Of a stretch of DNA of 64,000 bases, positions 8,620 through 19,821 are shown in pieces. The stretch's first letter is position 1, and each line of letters opens with the position of its first letter. The position numbers and the translations under genes were made by a program. The notes beneath the pieces are model-generated. The model was not told where the DNA came from. It was given only the letters and a program-made list of their open reading frames with translations, and searched no databases. This DNA comes from Marinomonas phaeophyticola (GTDB taxonomy: Bacteria; Pseudomonadota; Gammaproteobacteria; Pseudomonadales; Marinomonadaceae), in NCBI RefSeq assembly GCF_026966905.1, contig NZ_JAPUBN010000020.1:124001-188000 (forward strand), read 5' to 3'.

Positions 8620-11381
8620 TTGTCAGAAAGTTTGCGTGAGTCGGGACGATCACCTATGTGGGAGTTGTTTGCTAAGCAGGCCGCCTTTATAGCGGCGTTA
8701 GTGTTTTTTTTATTTTTTAGTTTGGCGACTTATACCTATCATGCCGAGGATCCTGGCTGGTTTTATTCTGGTAGCAGTCGAGCTATTTATAATTCTATGG
8801 GCGCTTTAGGCGCTATTATTGCTGATATTAGTTCTGCATTTTTTGGTTCCCTTTTCTTGTCTCTTCCTGTTGTTTTTCTTTGTACATTAGTCGTTGTATG
8901 GAGAAATGCCCATAAACTAATGCCTTTGACGCAAGCGTTAATTTGTACTGTTGGAACTATTTTATATTTATCGTCTGGAGCCGTATTAGGTTTCTTGCAT
9001 ACAGTAGGTGTTAGCGATTATCAATACGGGTCGGGAGGGATACTTGGCAGTGCTCTTGGCGAGTTGCTATTTCATTGGGTAGGTTATGATGGAGCAACAC
9101 TTATTTCGTTGGCTATCTGGTTGATTTCTCTTACTTTGCTATTGCAAATACAATGGCTTTTCTTGGCTGAACGAATTGGAGAAAAGACGTTTGGATTATA
9201 CGTTCGTTGTTACCAGTATTTACAGGAACGAAAAGCACTAAAGAGGGAAGAGGAGAAAACGGTAAGTGATGATGGGGGTGTTGATGTCGCTGCACTTGAA
9301 AGCAATCTTGTGGATGTAGACGATATTGAGGAACCTGCGCTGTTTAGAAAGCAACGTAAAGCACAATCTAGAAATGAGACTTATGGAAGCACCCAAGAAG
9401 ATGGAAATACACCCAGTGAGAGTGAGCATGATGTAGAAGAAAAAGACTCTATTTTCTCTGGTTGGTTAAATCGTTTTCGTAGGAAAGAAGAAAGTGCTCA
9501 AAGAGCAAACCTATCTCGAGATGGCGAGATTCATTTAGGGGAGTTTGATCAAGCGGATTTTCTTACCTCGAACCCTGAAGAATTCTCTTTAGGAGACTTA
9601 GATCTTAATGTTGAGGATACTTTATATGTCGAAAGTGAATCGCCTGTAAATAGGCCGTTATCGACGCGCCCACCTGTTGCAATGCCTGATGAAAAAAAGG
9701 GGAGGAGCGACGTTAAACCTCAAGTTCCGTCGAATGTTTCGTTGGATAATACTCCTCCAGTTAAGAGCGAAGCGAATCCGGTTGATGTCGTAAATGCAGG
9801 ACACAAACCTGCCGTGCGGACTTTGTCTGAAGCAAAGCAGCTAGAGCATCTTGGTGGTACTGATACGGTTGCTTCCTTAGCTGCTCCATCATCCTATACT
9901 CTACCCGATCGTTCTATTCTTACTAAGCCACAGCCAAAAAAAGGGGGGTACACAGAAGGTGAACTGATCGCCCTCTCAGAATTATTAGAGATTCGCTTGC
10001 TTGATTTCGGTGTCAAGGCCGAGGTTGTTGAGGTGAACCCAGGCCCAGTAATTACTCGTTTTGAAATTCAGCCCGCTCCGGGCGTTAAAGTGTCAAGGAT
10101 TACTAACCTAGCGAAAGACTTAGCGCGTTCATTAAGCGTGATGAGTGTGCGAGTTGTTGAAGTTATTGCTGGTAAGTCTACTATCGGTATTGAGATCCCT
10201 AACCAGATAAGAGATACCGTGTATTTTAGTGAAGTGATTAATTGTGATGCTTATGATCGTTCCAGCTCGCCATTAACCTTGTCTCTTGGTCATGATATTT
10301 CGGGAGAGCCGGTTGTCGTTGATCTTGCCAAAATGCCTCATGTTTTAGTGGCGGGGACGACGGGTTCAGGTAAATCTGTTGGTGTAAACGCGATGATATT
10401 AAGTATGCTGTTGAAATCAACACCAGATGAAGTTCGTATGATCATGGTTGATCCAAAGATGCTTGAATTATCTATTTATGAAGGCATTCCGCATTTATTG
10501 ACACCGGTCATTACCGACATGAAAGACGCAGCCAATGGCTTGCGCTGGTCTGTAGATGAAATGGAGAGGCGATATAAACTGATGTCTAAGCTAGGTGTTA
10601 GAAATATTGCGGGGTATAACAAGAAAGTCAGAGAAGCTATTGAGTCTGGTAGCCCGCTTGAGGACCCCTTGTGGCAACCTGATAGTGAAGCCATGTTTTC
10701 ATTAGATGGTGTTCCTAGAACGGTGCCGTTGCTAGAACCATTACCCTATATTGTGATCGTGGTAGATGAATTTGCTGACATGATGATGATTGTTGGTAAG
10801 AAGGTAGAAGAATTAATTGCTCGTATTGCTCAAAAAGCGCGAGCGGCAGGTATTCATTTGATTTTGGCGACGCAGAGACCGTCTGTAGATGTCATTACTG
10901 GCTTGATTAAGGCGAATATACCTACCAGAATGGCGTTTCAAGTTTCTTCTAAAATTGACTCTAGGACGATTCTTGATCAAGGTGGTGCTGATCAATTATT
11001 AGGAATGGGTGATATGCTGTATTTACCTGCTGGTTTACCTACGCCTATTCGTGTTCACGGAGCTTTTGTTTCTGATGAAGAGGTGCATGCGGTTGTTGAG
11101 GAATGGAGGTTGAGGGGGAGCCGGACTATATTGAAGATGTAGTTGTTAATCCTGAGGATTTAATGTCTCCCACAGGCGATGCTGAGGATAAAGATGCGTT
11201 ATACGATGAAGCTGTAAAAATTGTGATTGAAACCCGTAAAGCATCGATTTCTTCTATTCAGCGCCGACTTAAAATAGGGTATAACAGAGCGGCTAACCTT
11301 GTCGAAGCGATGGAGTCGGCCGGTCTTGTTGGGCCGATGGGAACAAATGGTCAACGAGAAGTGTTAATACCTGAGTCTTAA
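8620..11381 (+). CDS. ftsK: DNA translocase FtsK (apparent one-base frameshift near 11,116)
   Basis: FtsK links division to chromosome segregation. The N-terminus has four to five membrane segments (residues 20-190), then an acidic variable linker (about 200-440), then the RecA-like motor with Walker A GTTGSGKS and Walker [13 protein letters not shown], and DNA-contacting [13 protein letters not shown]. The C-terminal gamma winged helix ([23 protein letters not shown]) is in another frame: the first frame stops at 11142 and the second covers to 11381. Adding one G to the G5 run at 11114-11118 restores RGEPDYIED and a normal ~920-residue protein. Start is TTG at 8620 with GTGAGG upstream. Confidence 0.93.
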
Positions 11382-11423
11382 ATTGTAGTATGAATTTGAT
11401 GCCAAGAAACTAGGGAATGATAA

Positions 11424-12071
11424 ATGAATGATAAGTGTTGGTTACGACAAATTATAGTCACTTTTTTCTTTATGGTGTCTGCTGTGTCTTTTGCGGCTGA
11501 TCAGGGCGTTGCAGTTGAAGATGGGTCTTCTTCTGTACTCGCGGAACTACTAGAAGCGAATCGAAATATTGAGGGAGAGTTTTTACAAGTTACCTATAAT
11601 GAATCAGGGGATCAAGTTCAATTGAGTGAGGGCGTGTTTATGCTCGCTAGCCCTAATCGTTTTGTTTGGGATACGATTAAGCCTTTTCCTCAGAGAATTA
11701 TTTCTGATGGCGAGTGGTTAACGATATGGGATGTCGATTTAGAGCAGGCGACAAAGAAAAAAGTGGGTCGTACTTTAGGTCAGTCTCCAGCCGCTCTACT
11801 AGGTCGCCCAGCGGCGGAAGTATTGCCTTTTTATCATGTTGATTTTTTAGGTCAACAGCGTTTCCGTCTTAAGCCCTTCTCGGAAGAAGGGTTGTTTGGC
11901 AGTCTGACTTTGTCTTTTCAAAACGATATTATAAAAGCCATGAGTATTGAAGACAGTTTAGGTCAGACAACCGTGATTGAATTTAAGGAAATTGAGCCCC
12001 ATGATGGTGTGTCCGAACAAAACTTTGTTGTGGATTTGCCATCGAATATTGATGTGTTTATTGAAGAATAG
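11424..12071 (+). CDS. lolA: Outer-membrane lipoprotein carrier protein LolA
   Basis: Periplasmic chaperone that carries lipoproteins from LolCDE to LolB. The 215-residue product has a signal peptide (MNDKCWLRQ then a Phe/Val core, cleavage after AVSFAA at about residue 26). The mature region has the LolA patterns [27 protein letters not shown] and [20 protein letters not shown]. Start ATG is preceded by AGGGA. It sits 42 bp after ftsK and 5 bp before rarA, matching the conserved ftsK-lolA-rarA order. Confidence 0.95.
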   Translation: MNDKCWLRQIIVTFFFMVSAVSFAADQGVAVEDGSSSVLAELLEANRNIEGEFLQVTYNESGDQVQLSEGVFMLASPNRFVWDTIKPFPQRIISDGEWLTIWDVDLEQATKKKVGRTLGQSPAALLGRPAAEVLPFYHVDFLGQQRFRLKPFSEEGLFGSLTLSFQNDIIKAMSIEDSLGQTTVIEFKEIEPHDGVSEQNFVVDLPSNIDVFIEE

Positions 12072-12076
12072 ACGTT

Positions 12077-13447
12077 ATGGATTTGTTTACTGAGCAAGAA
12101 ACAGAGCAATCTTCTGTGCCTCTAGCGGCGCGCATGAGGCCTAGAAGCTTATCTGAGTATGTGGGGCAAGAGCACCTTACCGGTGTGGGGAAACCGTTAA
12201 GAAAAATGATAGAGAGTGGACGATGTCACTCCTTTATATTGTGGGGGAACCCTGGAATAGGGAAAACGACGTTTGCGCAACTACTATCTCATCAGCTTGA
12301 TATTCATTTTTTAACCCTGTCAGCTGTAATGTCAGGCGTGAAGGATATTCGCTCCGCCGTAGAAAGGGCAAAGCAAAATACCTTACTGACAGGAAAACAA
12401 TCGCTTCTGTTTATTGATGAAGTGCATCGCTTTAATAAATCCCAGCAAGATGCGTTTCTGCCTCATATCGAAGATGGCACCTTTTTGTTTGTGGGAGCAA
12501 CAACAGAAAACCCTTCATTTGAATTGAACTCTGCCCTGCTTTCTCGGGCGAGAGTGTATCGACTTAAAACACCAACGGTGAAGGATGTTAAATCTGTGTT
12601 GCATAGAGCGTTGAAGGATGAGGAGAGAGGATTAGGGAAGCGCTTGATTCAAATGGATGAGCATTATCTTGATGTGCTTGCAAATGCAGCGGATGGAGAT
12701 ATTCGTAGAGCATTAAACTTTTTGGAAATTGTGACAGACCTTGCAGAAAACAACAAAGTTGATGAAAGCAATATTGAAGACGTGCTAGGTGGTTCTTTTA
12801 GGCGTTACGATAATAAGGGGGATGTATTTTACGATCAGATATCGGCATTTCATAAATCTGTTAGAGGATCGTCTCCGGATGGCGCCTTATATTGGATGGC
12901 GCGTATGTTAGATGGTGGTTGTGACCCTTTATATATAGCACGACGTTTATTGGCTATTGCGTCTGAGGACATTGGTAATGCTGATCCGAGAGCAATGCAG
13001 GTAGCGTTAACGGCTTGGGATGTTTTTGAGCGTGTTGGTCCCAGTGAAGGGAATAGGGCGATTGCACAGGCGGCCGTTTACTTAGCTTGTGCACCCAAGA
13101 GTAATGCAGTGTATGATGCGTTTAAGAGGGTCATGCATGAGGTTTCAACGCAACCTAGTTATGAAGTGCCTAATCACTTGAGAAACGCTCCTACGTCACT
13201 TGCAAAAGACATGGGGCATGGAGAAGACTATCGTTATGCTCATTTGGAACCATTTGCTTATGCCGCAGGCGAGTCTTATTTACCTGAAGAGATGGCTCAA
13301 AGCTCATTTTATCAGCCGAGTGACCGTGGTCTGGAGAAAAAAATCAGTGTAAAGATGGCTTGGCTTAAACAGTTGGATGCGGAAAGTGACCATGTTCGGT
13401 ATTCAGTAGAAGAGGCTCCTTTTCAGACGGATTATGATGAGTCTTAA
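12077..13447 (+). CDS. rarA: Replication-associated recombination protein RarA (MgsA)
   Basis: AAA+ ATPase of 456 residues related to clamp-loader subunits and eukaryotic WRNIP1, acting at stalled forks with SSB. Visible motifs: [20 protein letters not shown] at the N-terminus, Walker [10 protein letters not shown] near residue 59, Walker [23 protein letters not shown], and sensor 1 [24 protein letters not shown]. The C-terminal tetramerisation region ([24 protein letters not shown]) is complete. It starts 5 bp after lolA, so the two are translated from one message. Confidence 0.96.
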   Translation: MDLFTEQETEQSSVPLAARMRPRSLSEYVGQEHLTGVGKPLRKMIESGRCHSFILWGNPGIGKTTFAQLLSHQLDIHFLTLSAVMSGVKDIRSAVERAKQNTLLTGKQSLLFIDEVHRFNKSQQDAFLPHIEDGTFLFVGATTENPSFELNSALLSRARVYRLKTPTVKDVKSVLHRALKDEERGLGKRLIQMDEHYLDVLANAADGDIRRALNFLEIVTDLAENNKVDESNIEDVLGGSFRRYDNKGDVFYDQISAFHKSVRGSSPDGALYWMARMLDGGCDPLYIARRLLAIASEDIGNADPRAMQVALTAWDVFERVGPSEGNRAIAQAAVYLACAPKSNAVYDAFKRVMHEVSTQPSYEVPNHLRNAPTSLAKDMGHGEDYRYAHLEPFAYAAGESYLPEEMAQSSFYQPSDRGLEKKISVKMAWLKQLDAESDHVRYSVEEAPFQTDYDES

Positions 13448-13479
13448 TTAATGGGTGTAATGAAAGTGAGTATGAATTC

Positions 13480-13857
13480 ATGCTATTAACCTATTCTATG
13501 GTTGCTGTTGGTGGCGCTTTTGGCGCTGTATGCCGTTTTGCGTTATCTGTTTTTGTTAATCATCATATAAAAACGATTTTTCCATTGGCTACATTAGGCA
13601 TTAATGTCTTGGGAAGTATTTTAATGGGTGTGTGTTTTGTGATGATTAATGAACGTTTTCCTAGCTTAGAACCTTACCGACCATTAGTTATGGTGGGTTT
13701 TTTAGGCGCATTTACCACATTTTCAACATTTTCCTTAGAAATTGTCTCACTAATTCATCAGCAGGCTTGGCTAAGTGCAATAAGCTATTTATTATTGAGC
13801 TGCGTTTTAAGTGTGCTGGGGTTGGCTGCTGGCATTTTTCTTACCCGAACGTTTTAA
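13480..13857 (+). CDS. crcB: Fluoride ion channel CrcB/Fluc
   Basis: A 125-residue protein with four hydrophobic helices. GGAFGAVCRF in helix 1 and the signature GFLGAFTTFSTFSLE in helix 3, including the Phe box and the TFST sodium/fluoride-site residues, identify Fluc, which exports fluoride as an antiparallel dimer. It lies between rarA and serS as in Pseudomonas and relatives. I see no fluoride riboswitch upstream; it appears to be expressed with rarA. Confidence 0.94.
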   Translation: MLLTYSMVAVGGAFGAVCRFALSVFVNHHIKTIFPLATLGINVLGSILMGVCFVMINERFPSLEPYRPLVMVGFLGAFTTFSTFSLEIVSLIHQQAWLSAISYLLLSCVLSVLGLAAGIFLTRTF

Positions 13858-13963
13858 TTTGTTAAACCCAATTAAATATTAGATTGTTATTATTTTTAAT
13901 TTAATGACTGTGAGGTAAATTTTAGTCATTAACGCTATTTTATTAGAGGATGATTCTGCCGCA

Positions 13964-15267
<1,304 letters not shown>

Positions 15268-15303
15268 ATTATATGGCGTTATTTTAGTGCATTTTGTGTA
15301 CGT

Positions 15304-15329
15304 AAAAGCTCCGTAAAGGAGCTTTTTTT
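15304..15329 (+). terminator. Terminator after serS
   Basis: Stem AAAGCTCC/GGAGCTTT with loop GTAAA (15305-15325) is followed by T7 at 15323-15329. It separates the ftsK-serS block from cobA, which needs its own promoter or readthrough. Confidence 0.92.
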
Positions 15330-15357
15330 AAAGTTAAAAAATTGAGAAAGTAGAAAT

Positions 15358-16095
15358 ATGAGTGGCAAGGTCTATCTAGTTGGTGCTGGTCCGGGTGATC
15401 CAGAATTATTAACATTAAAAGCTCATCGGTTGTTGTTGAGTGCGGATGTCGTGCTTTATGATCGTTTAGTTGGTGATGAAATTATTTCACTTATACCTGA
15501 TTCGGCTGAAAAAATGTATGTTGGTAAGGCGAAATCCCTTCACAGCTTGCCACAAAATGAAATTAACTCTTTATTAGCTAAAAAAGCAAAAGAAGGTAAA
15601 TGTGTTGTTCGCTTAAAAGGTGGTGATCCATTTATTTTTGGCCGAGGCGGTGAAGAAATTGAAGAATTAGTTGAAGAAGGTGTTACTTTTGAAGTGATAC
15701 CAGGTGTTACGGCTGCAGCGGGCTGTGCTGCTTATGCTGGTATTCCTTTGACTCATCGTGATTATGCTCAATCTGTACGTTTTCTAACGGGACATTTAAA
15801 AGATGGCAGTACAGAGTTACCTTGGGATGAATTAGTTCATCCTGCACAAACTCTTGTTATTTATATGGGATTAACTGGCTTGGCAGAGATTAGCGATTCT
15901 TTGCAGCGTTTTGGGATGCGTCATTCTATGCCTGTTGCTATTGTAGAAAAAGGAACAACTAAACAGCAGCGAGTTTTTACTTCTGATATAAAGCACATTT
16001 CCCAGGTTGCTATTGACAATGATGTGAAATCTCCTGCATTGCTCATTATTGGTGAAGTAGTGTTACTGCAAAAAACGCTTTCTTGGTATAACTAA
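15358..16095 (+). CDS. cobA: Uroporphyrinogen-III C-methyltransferase (SUMT)
   Basis: Makes precorrin-2 from uroporphyrinogen III with two SAM, the entry to siroheme and cobalamin. The 245-residue product has the SUMT motifs [15 protein letters not shown] (residues 8-22), [18 protein letters not shown] and [22 protein letters not shown]. It is the SUMT domain only: the dehydrogenase/ferrochelatase half found in CysG is absent, although this position in related genomes often holds full-length cysG, so those activities must be elsewhere. It converges with the tusDCBE operon. Confidence 0.94.
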   Translation: MSGKVYLVGAGPGDPELLTLKAHRLLLSADVVLYDRLVGDEIISLIPDSAEKMYVGKAKSLHSLPQNEINSLLAKKAKEGKCVVRLKGGDPFIFGRGGEEIEELVEEGVTFEVIPGVTAAAGCAAYAGIPLTHRDYAQSVRFLTGHLKDGSTELPWDELVHPAQTLVIYMGLTGLAEISDSLQRFGMRHSMPVAIVEKGTTKQQRVFTSDIKHISQVAIDNDVKSPALLIIGEVVLLQKTLSWYN

Positions 16096-16145
16096 ATAGA
16101 TTGAATAAATTCAAACTTGCTATTATGGCCGTGAAAGTGGAAATA

Positions 16146-16463
16146 TTAAATGCAGTTTGCAGGTTTTGGAAGGCCTGCAATCTTTGCCGCTAACTTAGGA
16201 GGGCTGCCTGGAAAAAGTTTCATAAGATAAATGCTTCTGCCTTTTTCACTGCCTAGTTCTTTGGTTACGGCTTTTACTAGCGGTCGCATGGCGGGTGAAA
16301 GCTCGTATTTTTTATAAAAACGCCGTAATAATAAAATAATTTCCCAGTGGTCGTCGGTAAGAATGAGATCTTCCTGTTGCGCTATTTTTTCTGCTAGTTC
16401 AGGAGTCCACTGTGATAAATCCAGTAGATAGCCTTCTTTATCTAAATTGATGTCAATGAGCAT
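16146..16463 (-). CDS. tusE: Sulfur relay protein TusE (DsrC family)
   Basis: A 105-residue DsrC/TusE protein that takes persulfide sulfur from TusBCD and passes it to MnmA. The C-terminal FPGSPPKLAAKIAGLPKPANCI ends with the invariant penultimate cysteine that carries the persulfide. The second Cys of dissimilatory DsrC, ten residues before it, is absent, which indicates the tRNA-thiolation role. Last gene of yccA-tusDCBE. Confidence 0.95.
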   Translation of the reverse strand: MLIDINLDKEGYLLDLSQWTPELAEKIAQQEDLILTDDHWEIILLLRRFYKKYELSPAMRPLVKAVTKELGSEKGRSIYLMKLFPGSPPKLAAKIAGLPKPANCI

Positions 16464-16490
16464 GTTTCGTTAGCCTTTAGCCGTTTGAAT

Positions 16491-16781
16491 TTACCAGGCG
16501 ATATGTTTATTGCATTCATTTGTTAGGTCAACCCATTCAATGTCGCTAATAACATTTATATTGTTTGGTGCTGTAATTCCGTAAGCAAGAATATCTGATT
16601 CAAGTGCGTAAACCTTGAGTCCCATTTTTGTAAATGAAATCAGTAAGTCGTCTGAATCATGTTGAAATCTTATTGTCGCATCTTCAATTAATATCACCTT
16701 ATCTTCTCTCTGCAAGCAGTAGCATAGATCCCTAACTATTGAGGCGCTGTAAGCGGATTGGTTTAGCTGGTGTAATGTCAT
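16491..16781 (-). CDS. tusB: Sulfur relay protein TusB
   Basis: A 96-residue DsrH-like protein starting MTLHQLNQSAY, with VILIEDATI and VYALESDILAYGI in the positions typical of TusB. It is the small subunit of the TusBCD hexamer that moves sulfur from TusA to TusE. Identification leans on its place between tusC (1 bp away) and tusE. It has no conserved catalytic cysteine, as expected for TusB. Confidence 0.9.
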   Translation of the reverse strand: MTLHQLNQSAYSASIVRDLCYCLQREDKVILIEDATIRFQHDSDDLLISFTKMGLKVYALESDILAYGITAPNNINVISDIEWVDLTNECNKHIAW

Positions 16782-16782
16782 G

Positions 16783-17139
16783 TTAAAACCTAAGAATATG
16801 TTGATAGGATTGCAGTTTTTGTTGCCATTGCTGTGAGTCTAAAAAGTGAACACCATCCCATATATTAAGCTGCGTCTTGTTTAGATGAGAGATGTCTTCT
16901 TTACAAACATAAACGTTTTCGATGTCATAAAGTTCTAAACTGGGTAACGCTTTTGAAAGGTTTTTCCCATGTAGTAGTGAAGGGGCTTGATTTACTTGTA
17001 GTATGGAGAGTGCTGGACCGCTTAAATAAAGATCAACGGCTTGTTCAAACGTGGCCATAACTAACGCGATATCCAGGCCTTCTTTCGCGGATAAACTGGT
17101 AAAAGGTGAGCTGGAAATGTGTACTAATAGAGATGTCAT
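16783..17139 (-). CDS. tusC: Sulfur relay protein TusC
   Basis: A 118-residue DsrF-like protein. The N-terminal strand-helix (SLLVHISSSPFTSLSAKEGLDIALVMATFEQAVDLYLSGPAL) matches TusC, where AREGLDA.LA.AAF and V.L.F.GDGV are usual. Part of the TusBCD complex; 16 bp downstream of tusD and adjacent to tusB. It carries no cysteine at the DsrE active-site position, in line with only TusD being catalytic. Confidence 0.92.
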   Translation of the reverse strand: MTSLLVHISSSPFTSLSAKEGLDIALVMATFEQAVDLYLSGPALSILQVNQAPSLLHGKNLSKALPSLELYDIENVYVCKEDISHLNKTQLNIWDGVHFLDSQQWQQKLQSYQHILRF

Positions 17140-17155
17140 AAAGAGTTCTGCCCTA

Positions 17156-17557
17156 TCATCGAAAGGTAATGGTTTTATGGCTATTGTTGATGAGGTGTAC
17201 CAGTGTCCCTAATCCTTCTAATTGAAACCCTTCAGCAAGAGAGTGTTGTGTGAGTTCATGTCTGACCATTTCGGACTCATTGATGACGCCTCTTCTAAGG
17301 GCCGCAGCAATGCAAACATATAAATTGATCGAATGTTGCTTTGCTAATTCCTGCCATAAAATACTGATGTTGGCTTCATCTCTAGGAGGCTGCATTAGAG
17401 CGTTGGCGATTAAAACGCTATCCTCATAGAAAAAGACGCCTTCAATGGAGTGCTGTGTTGAGTTAAGTAAGGCTTGAGCGAAACGGTAGGCTGAGTGGCA
17501 CGCTTTTGATGAGAAGGGGGACCCTTGAATGAATAAGGTGTATTGCATGTAAATCAA
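17156..17557 (-). CDS. tusD: Sulfurtransferase TusD
   Basis: A 133-residue DsrE-family sulfurtransferase. YTLFIQGSPFSSKACHSAYRFAQALL gives the N-terminal fold, and LYVCIAAALRRGV contains the active-site cysteine (about residue 83) that accepts sulfur from TusA. It begins the tusDCBE string, about 75 bp after yccA with a hairpin between them, so relay genes may be read partly from yccA readthrough or from their own promoter. Confidence 0.94.
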   Translation of the reverse strand: MIYMQYTLFIQGSPFSSKACHSAYRFAQALLNSTQHSIEGVFFYEDSVLIANALMQPPRDEANISILWQELAKQHSINLYVCIAAALRRGVINESEMVRHELTQHSLAEGFQLEGLGTLVHLINNSHKTITFR

Positions 17558-17576
17558 GTCCTTATATTAGGCAAAC

Positions 17577-17599
17577 AAAAGGGGCGTTAAGCCCCTTTT
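17577..17599 (-). terminator. Hairpin between yccA and tusD
   Basis: AAAAGGGGC/GCCCCTTTT with loop GTTAA makes a 9-bp stem. On the minus strand it is followed by TGTTTGCC and lacks a long T-tract beyond the stem, so termination after yccA is probably partial. Confidence 0.7.
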
Positions 17600-17633
17600 G
17601 GTATTTGATTAGTATGGTAATTGTAATTAAAGG

Positions 17634-18290
17634 TTAATCATCATTTGCCATACCTAGAAGGCTTAAAACACTTAAGAACATATTATAAATTGAAACGTAT
17701 AAGTTAACAGTAGCAATGATGTAATTTGTTTCACCACCACGAACAATCTCACCTGTTTGCCATAAAATCATAGCGGCAGAGAAAAGAGCAAAGCCTGCAG
17801 ATAGGAATATTTGAATGGCTGGCATTTGTAAGAAGAAGTTAGCAATCATCGCACCAATTAGGACGAAAAAGCCAACCATCATAAAGCCGTTTAAAAAGCT
17901 AAAATCTTTTTTTGTTGCAATAGCATAAGCCGACAAACCTAAAAACGATAAGCCTGTAATCCCAAATGCTGTCATTACCATAGATCCTCCATTAGGAAGA
18001 TTTAGGTACATGCTAATGATTGGTCCAAGAGTCAATCCCATAAAACCAGTTAGTGCAAAAACAAATAAAATACCTAAACCACTATTTTGGAATTTATGAG
18101 TTAAAAACAATAAACCATAAAAACCCACTAAGGTAATGATTAATCCTGGATGAGGCAGTTGTAATGAAATACTTAAAAAGGCCGTAAATGCACTAAAGAA
18201 AAGTGTCATTGCGAGCAAACTGTAAGTACTTCTAAGGGTTTTATTTACCGCTTCAGATGGCTGATTGGTAATAGCTTCATTGTAACGCAT
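17634..18290 (-). CDS. yccA: YccA, Bax inhibitor-1 family inner-membrane protein
   Basis: A 218-residue protein with seven hydrophobic segments and the BI-1/TMBIM ending (ETNYIIATVNLYVSIYNMFLSVLSLLG), where the acidic and Asn residues of the last helices are conserved. E. coli YccA is a substrate and inhibitor of FtsH. The N-terminal cytosolic tail is short. It lies upstream of tusDCBE on the same strand, a gene neighbourhood seen in many gammaproteobacteria. Confidence 0.93.
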   Translation of the reverse strand: MRYNEAITNQPSEAVNKTLRSTYSLLAMTLFFSAFTAFLSISLQLPHPGLIITLVGFYGLLFLTHKFQNSGLGILFVFALTGFMGLTLGPIISMYLNLPNGGSMVMTAFGITGLSFLGLSAYAIATKKDFSFLNGFMMVGFFVLIGAMIANFFLQMPAIQIFLSAGFALFSAAMILWQTGEIVRGGETNYIIATVNLYVSIYNMFLSVLSLLGMANDD

Positions 18291-18378
18291 TATTTACGCT
18301 CCTTTTAGGAAAGTTGATCTACTACTTTAAGATTATGGGGGAAGTTTGTAGAAACTCAAGCGGAAAAAGAAATTATAA

Positions 18379-18408
18379 AAAAAACGCCACATCAAAGTGG
18401 CGTTTTTT
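18379..18408. terminator. Bidirectional terminator between hpf and yccA
   Basis: Stem AAAAAACGCCAC/GTGGCGTTTTTT, 12 bp with a 6-nt loop. Strong on either strand; here it ends hpf (minus strand) before yccA. Confidence 0.93.
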
Positions 18409-18427
18409 AAGTAAGAAAAGAAGGGGG

Positions 18428-18745
18428 TTATAAAGCAACAGTAGGTTTATTGTGCCCAGATGACTGTTTTGTTTTATGTTTGTCTATCTGTCTGGCGAGC
18501 TTATCAACCATGGAGTCGATAGCATGAAATAGCCTATCTTCTGATACCGCTGCGGCAAATAAATCTTTTCCTGGAAGATGTATAGTGGCTTCAGCTTTTT
18601 GCTCTTTGCTATCTTGTAATAAGGTTACTTGAACTGTTGTGATTTGGTCACTTAGTCGAGATAGTTTATCGAATTTTTCGTTTATATGATCTTTTAATGC
18701 GGGAGTGACGTCGACGTGATGACCTGTGATATTGATTGTATACAT
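18428..18745 (-). CDS. hpf: Ribosome hibernation promoting factor HPF (short form)
   Basis: A 105-residue protein of the HPF/YfiA family, which dimerises or inactivates ribosomes in stationary phase. INITGHHVDVTPALKDHINEKFDKLSRLSDQIT and AEATIHLPGKDLFAAAVSEDRLFHAIDSMVDKLARQIDKHK cover the whole fold, including the basic C-terminal helix. It lacks the long C-terminal dimerisation domain of long HPF. It is a single-gene transcript here rather than sitting behind rpoN as in E. coli. Confidence 0.93.
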   Translation of the reverse strand: MYTINITGHHVDVTPALKDHINEKFDKLSRLSDQITTVQVTLLQDSKEQKAEATIHLPGKDLFAAAVSEDRLFHAIDSMVDKLARQIDKHKTKQSSGHNKPTVAL

Positions 18746-18970
18746 ACAACTTTCTCCTTAGTAAAGTTGAGCCGCTTTTTGTTGTTCGATGTTATGCGGC
18801 ACAAATTCAGAATAGGAGTGCAGAAAAATATTGTCAACAAGCTTTTTTAATATATGACAAAAAGTTAGCTCTCTGTTGTGTTTGATTATTTTATATTTCA
18901 CTCTTTGTTTTAGTGCGAAGCAAGGCGCTATTTGCTAGACTTCAAGAACGATTAATTTAGTATGTAACCT

Positions 18971-19821
18971 ATGTCTGAATACGATTTCACACTACCGATT
19001 TCTTTTTCTTTAGCTTCTGAAATCGGTTTGGAAGAGGCGGTGCTATTGGCTTTCTTGCGCCAGCAATCTTACCTTTCACAGTCAATTGTCTTGCATGGTG
19101 AGATAGGACATCTATTGTCTCAACTGCCTTTCTGGACTCAACCTATGTTGTTGAGAATATTATCTAGCTTACAGCTTAATAACTGCTTGACCTTTGAGAA
19201 AAAAACACAACGATTGAAGTTCGTTTACCTCCGAAAACAAATAAAAAATCTGAAAGTAAGCTTTCAAATGAAGAACATTATTCTAAAATTGAAGGGCGCT
19301 CACCGTTAGACCCTTTGATTGAAAAGGTAGAAAGGTTGTCTTCTTCCAAGAAGAATACTCAACAATATGGAGCGAAATCGGAGTCCGCTGAGGTTTCTTC
19401 GAATCGTTTGAACTCTAGTTATGATTCGCCTCCTTCTGTAAAAGGTCGTAATTTACCTACTTCTAGTGAAAGGCGCAGAGGTGTGACGGATTTTGACTTG
19501 TATTTAGAGCAAAAAGAACGAACAAGGCAACCTGATCAATGGCTTCCAGAGGAAGCGACTCTTGAGCAAATTCTGCAGCTAGGTATTCCTCGACAATTCG
19601 CGTTACAGTTACAAGCAGAATTTTTATTGAGAATAAAAGAGCAACGAAAAAATGTGCGTACTTGGAATAGCGAATTTTTTAAGTATGTAAAACGCCAATG
19701 GCAGTATAAACAATCGGATAGATCTTCTAATGAAGGAACCTCAAGCCGTTCATACACTTCTAGAACCTCTAAAGAAGAAGTTAGCGATGCACTCACCAAT
19801 ATCCACGACACAGACTGGTAA
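18971..19821 (+). CDS. dopC: Lambda O/DnaT-like replication protein, DopC-type (apparent one-base frameshift near 19,202)
   Basis: Two frames, 18971-19309 and 19315-19821, join into one ~283-residue protein if one A is added to the A7 run at 19199-19205; the restored join reads LTFEKKNTTIEVRLPPK. Residues 1-90 look like a winged helix; 90-165 is a polar linker; the C-terminal ~85 (QWLPEEATLEQILQLGIPRQ to FFKYVKRQW) resemble the DnaT/phage O-type DNA-binding domain. The next gene is lambda P-like. A pair derived from lambda O and P has been proposed (DopC/DopE) as the chromosomal helicase-loading system in bacteria lacking DnaC/DnaI and DciA. The symbol is an inference from that and from the pairing. 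Confidence 0.6.

Noticed and set aside
11103-11381. Separate small DNA-binding protein after ftsK
   Set aside because: It is the FtsK gamma domain in a shifted frame; no independent start signal is present.
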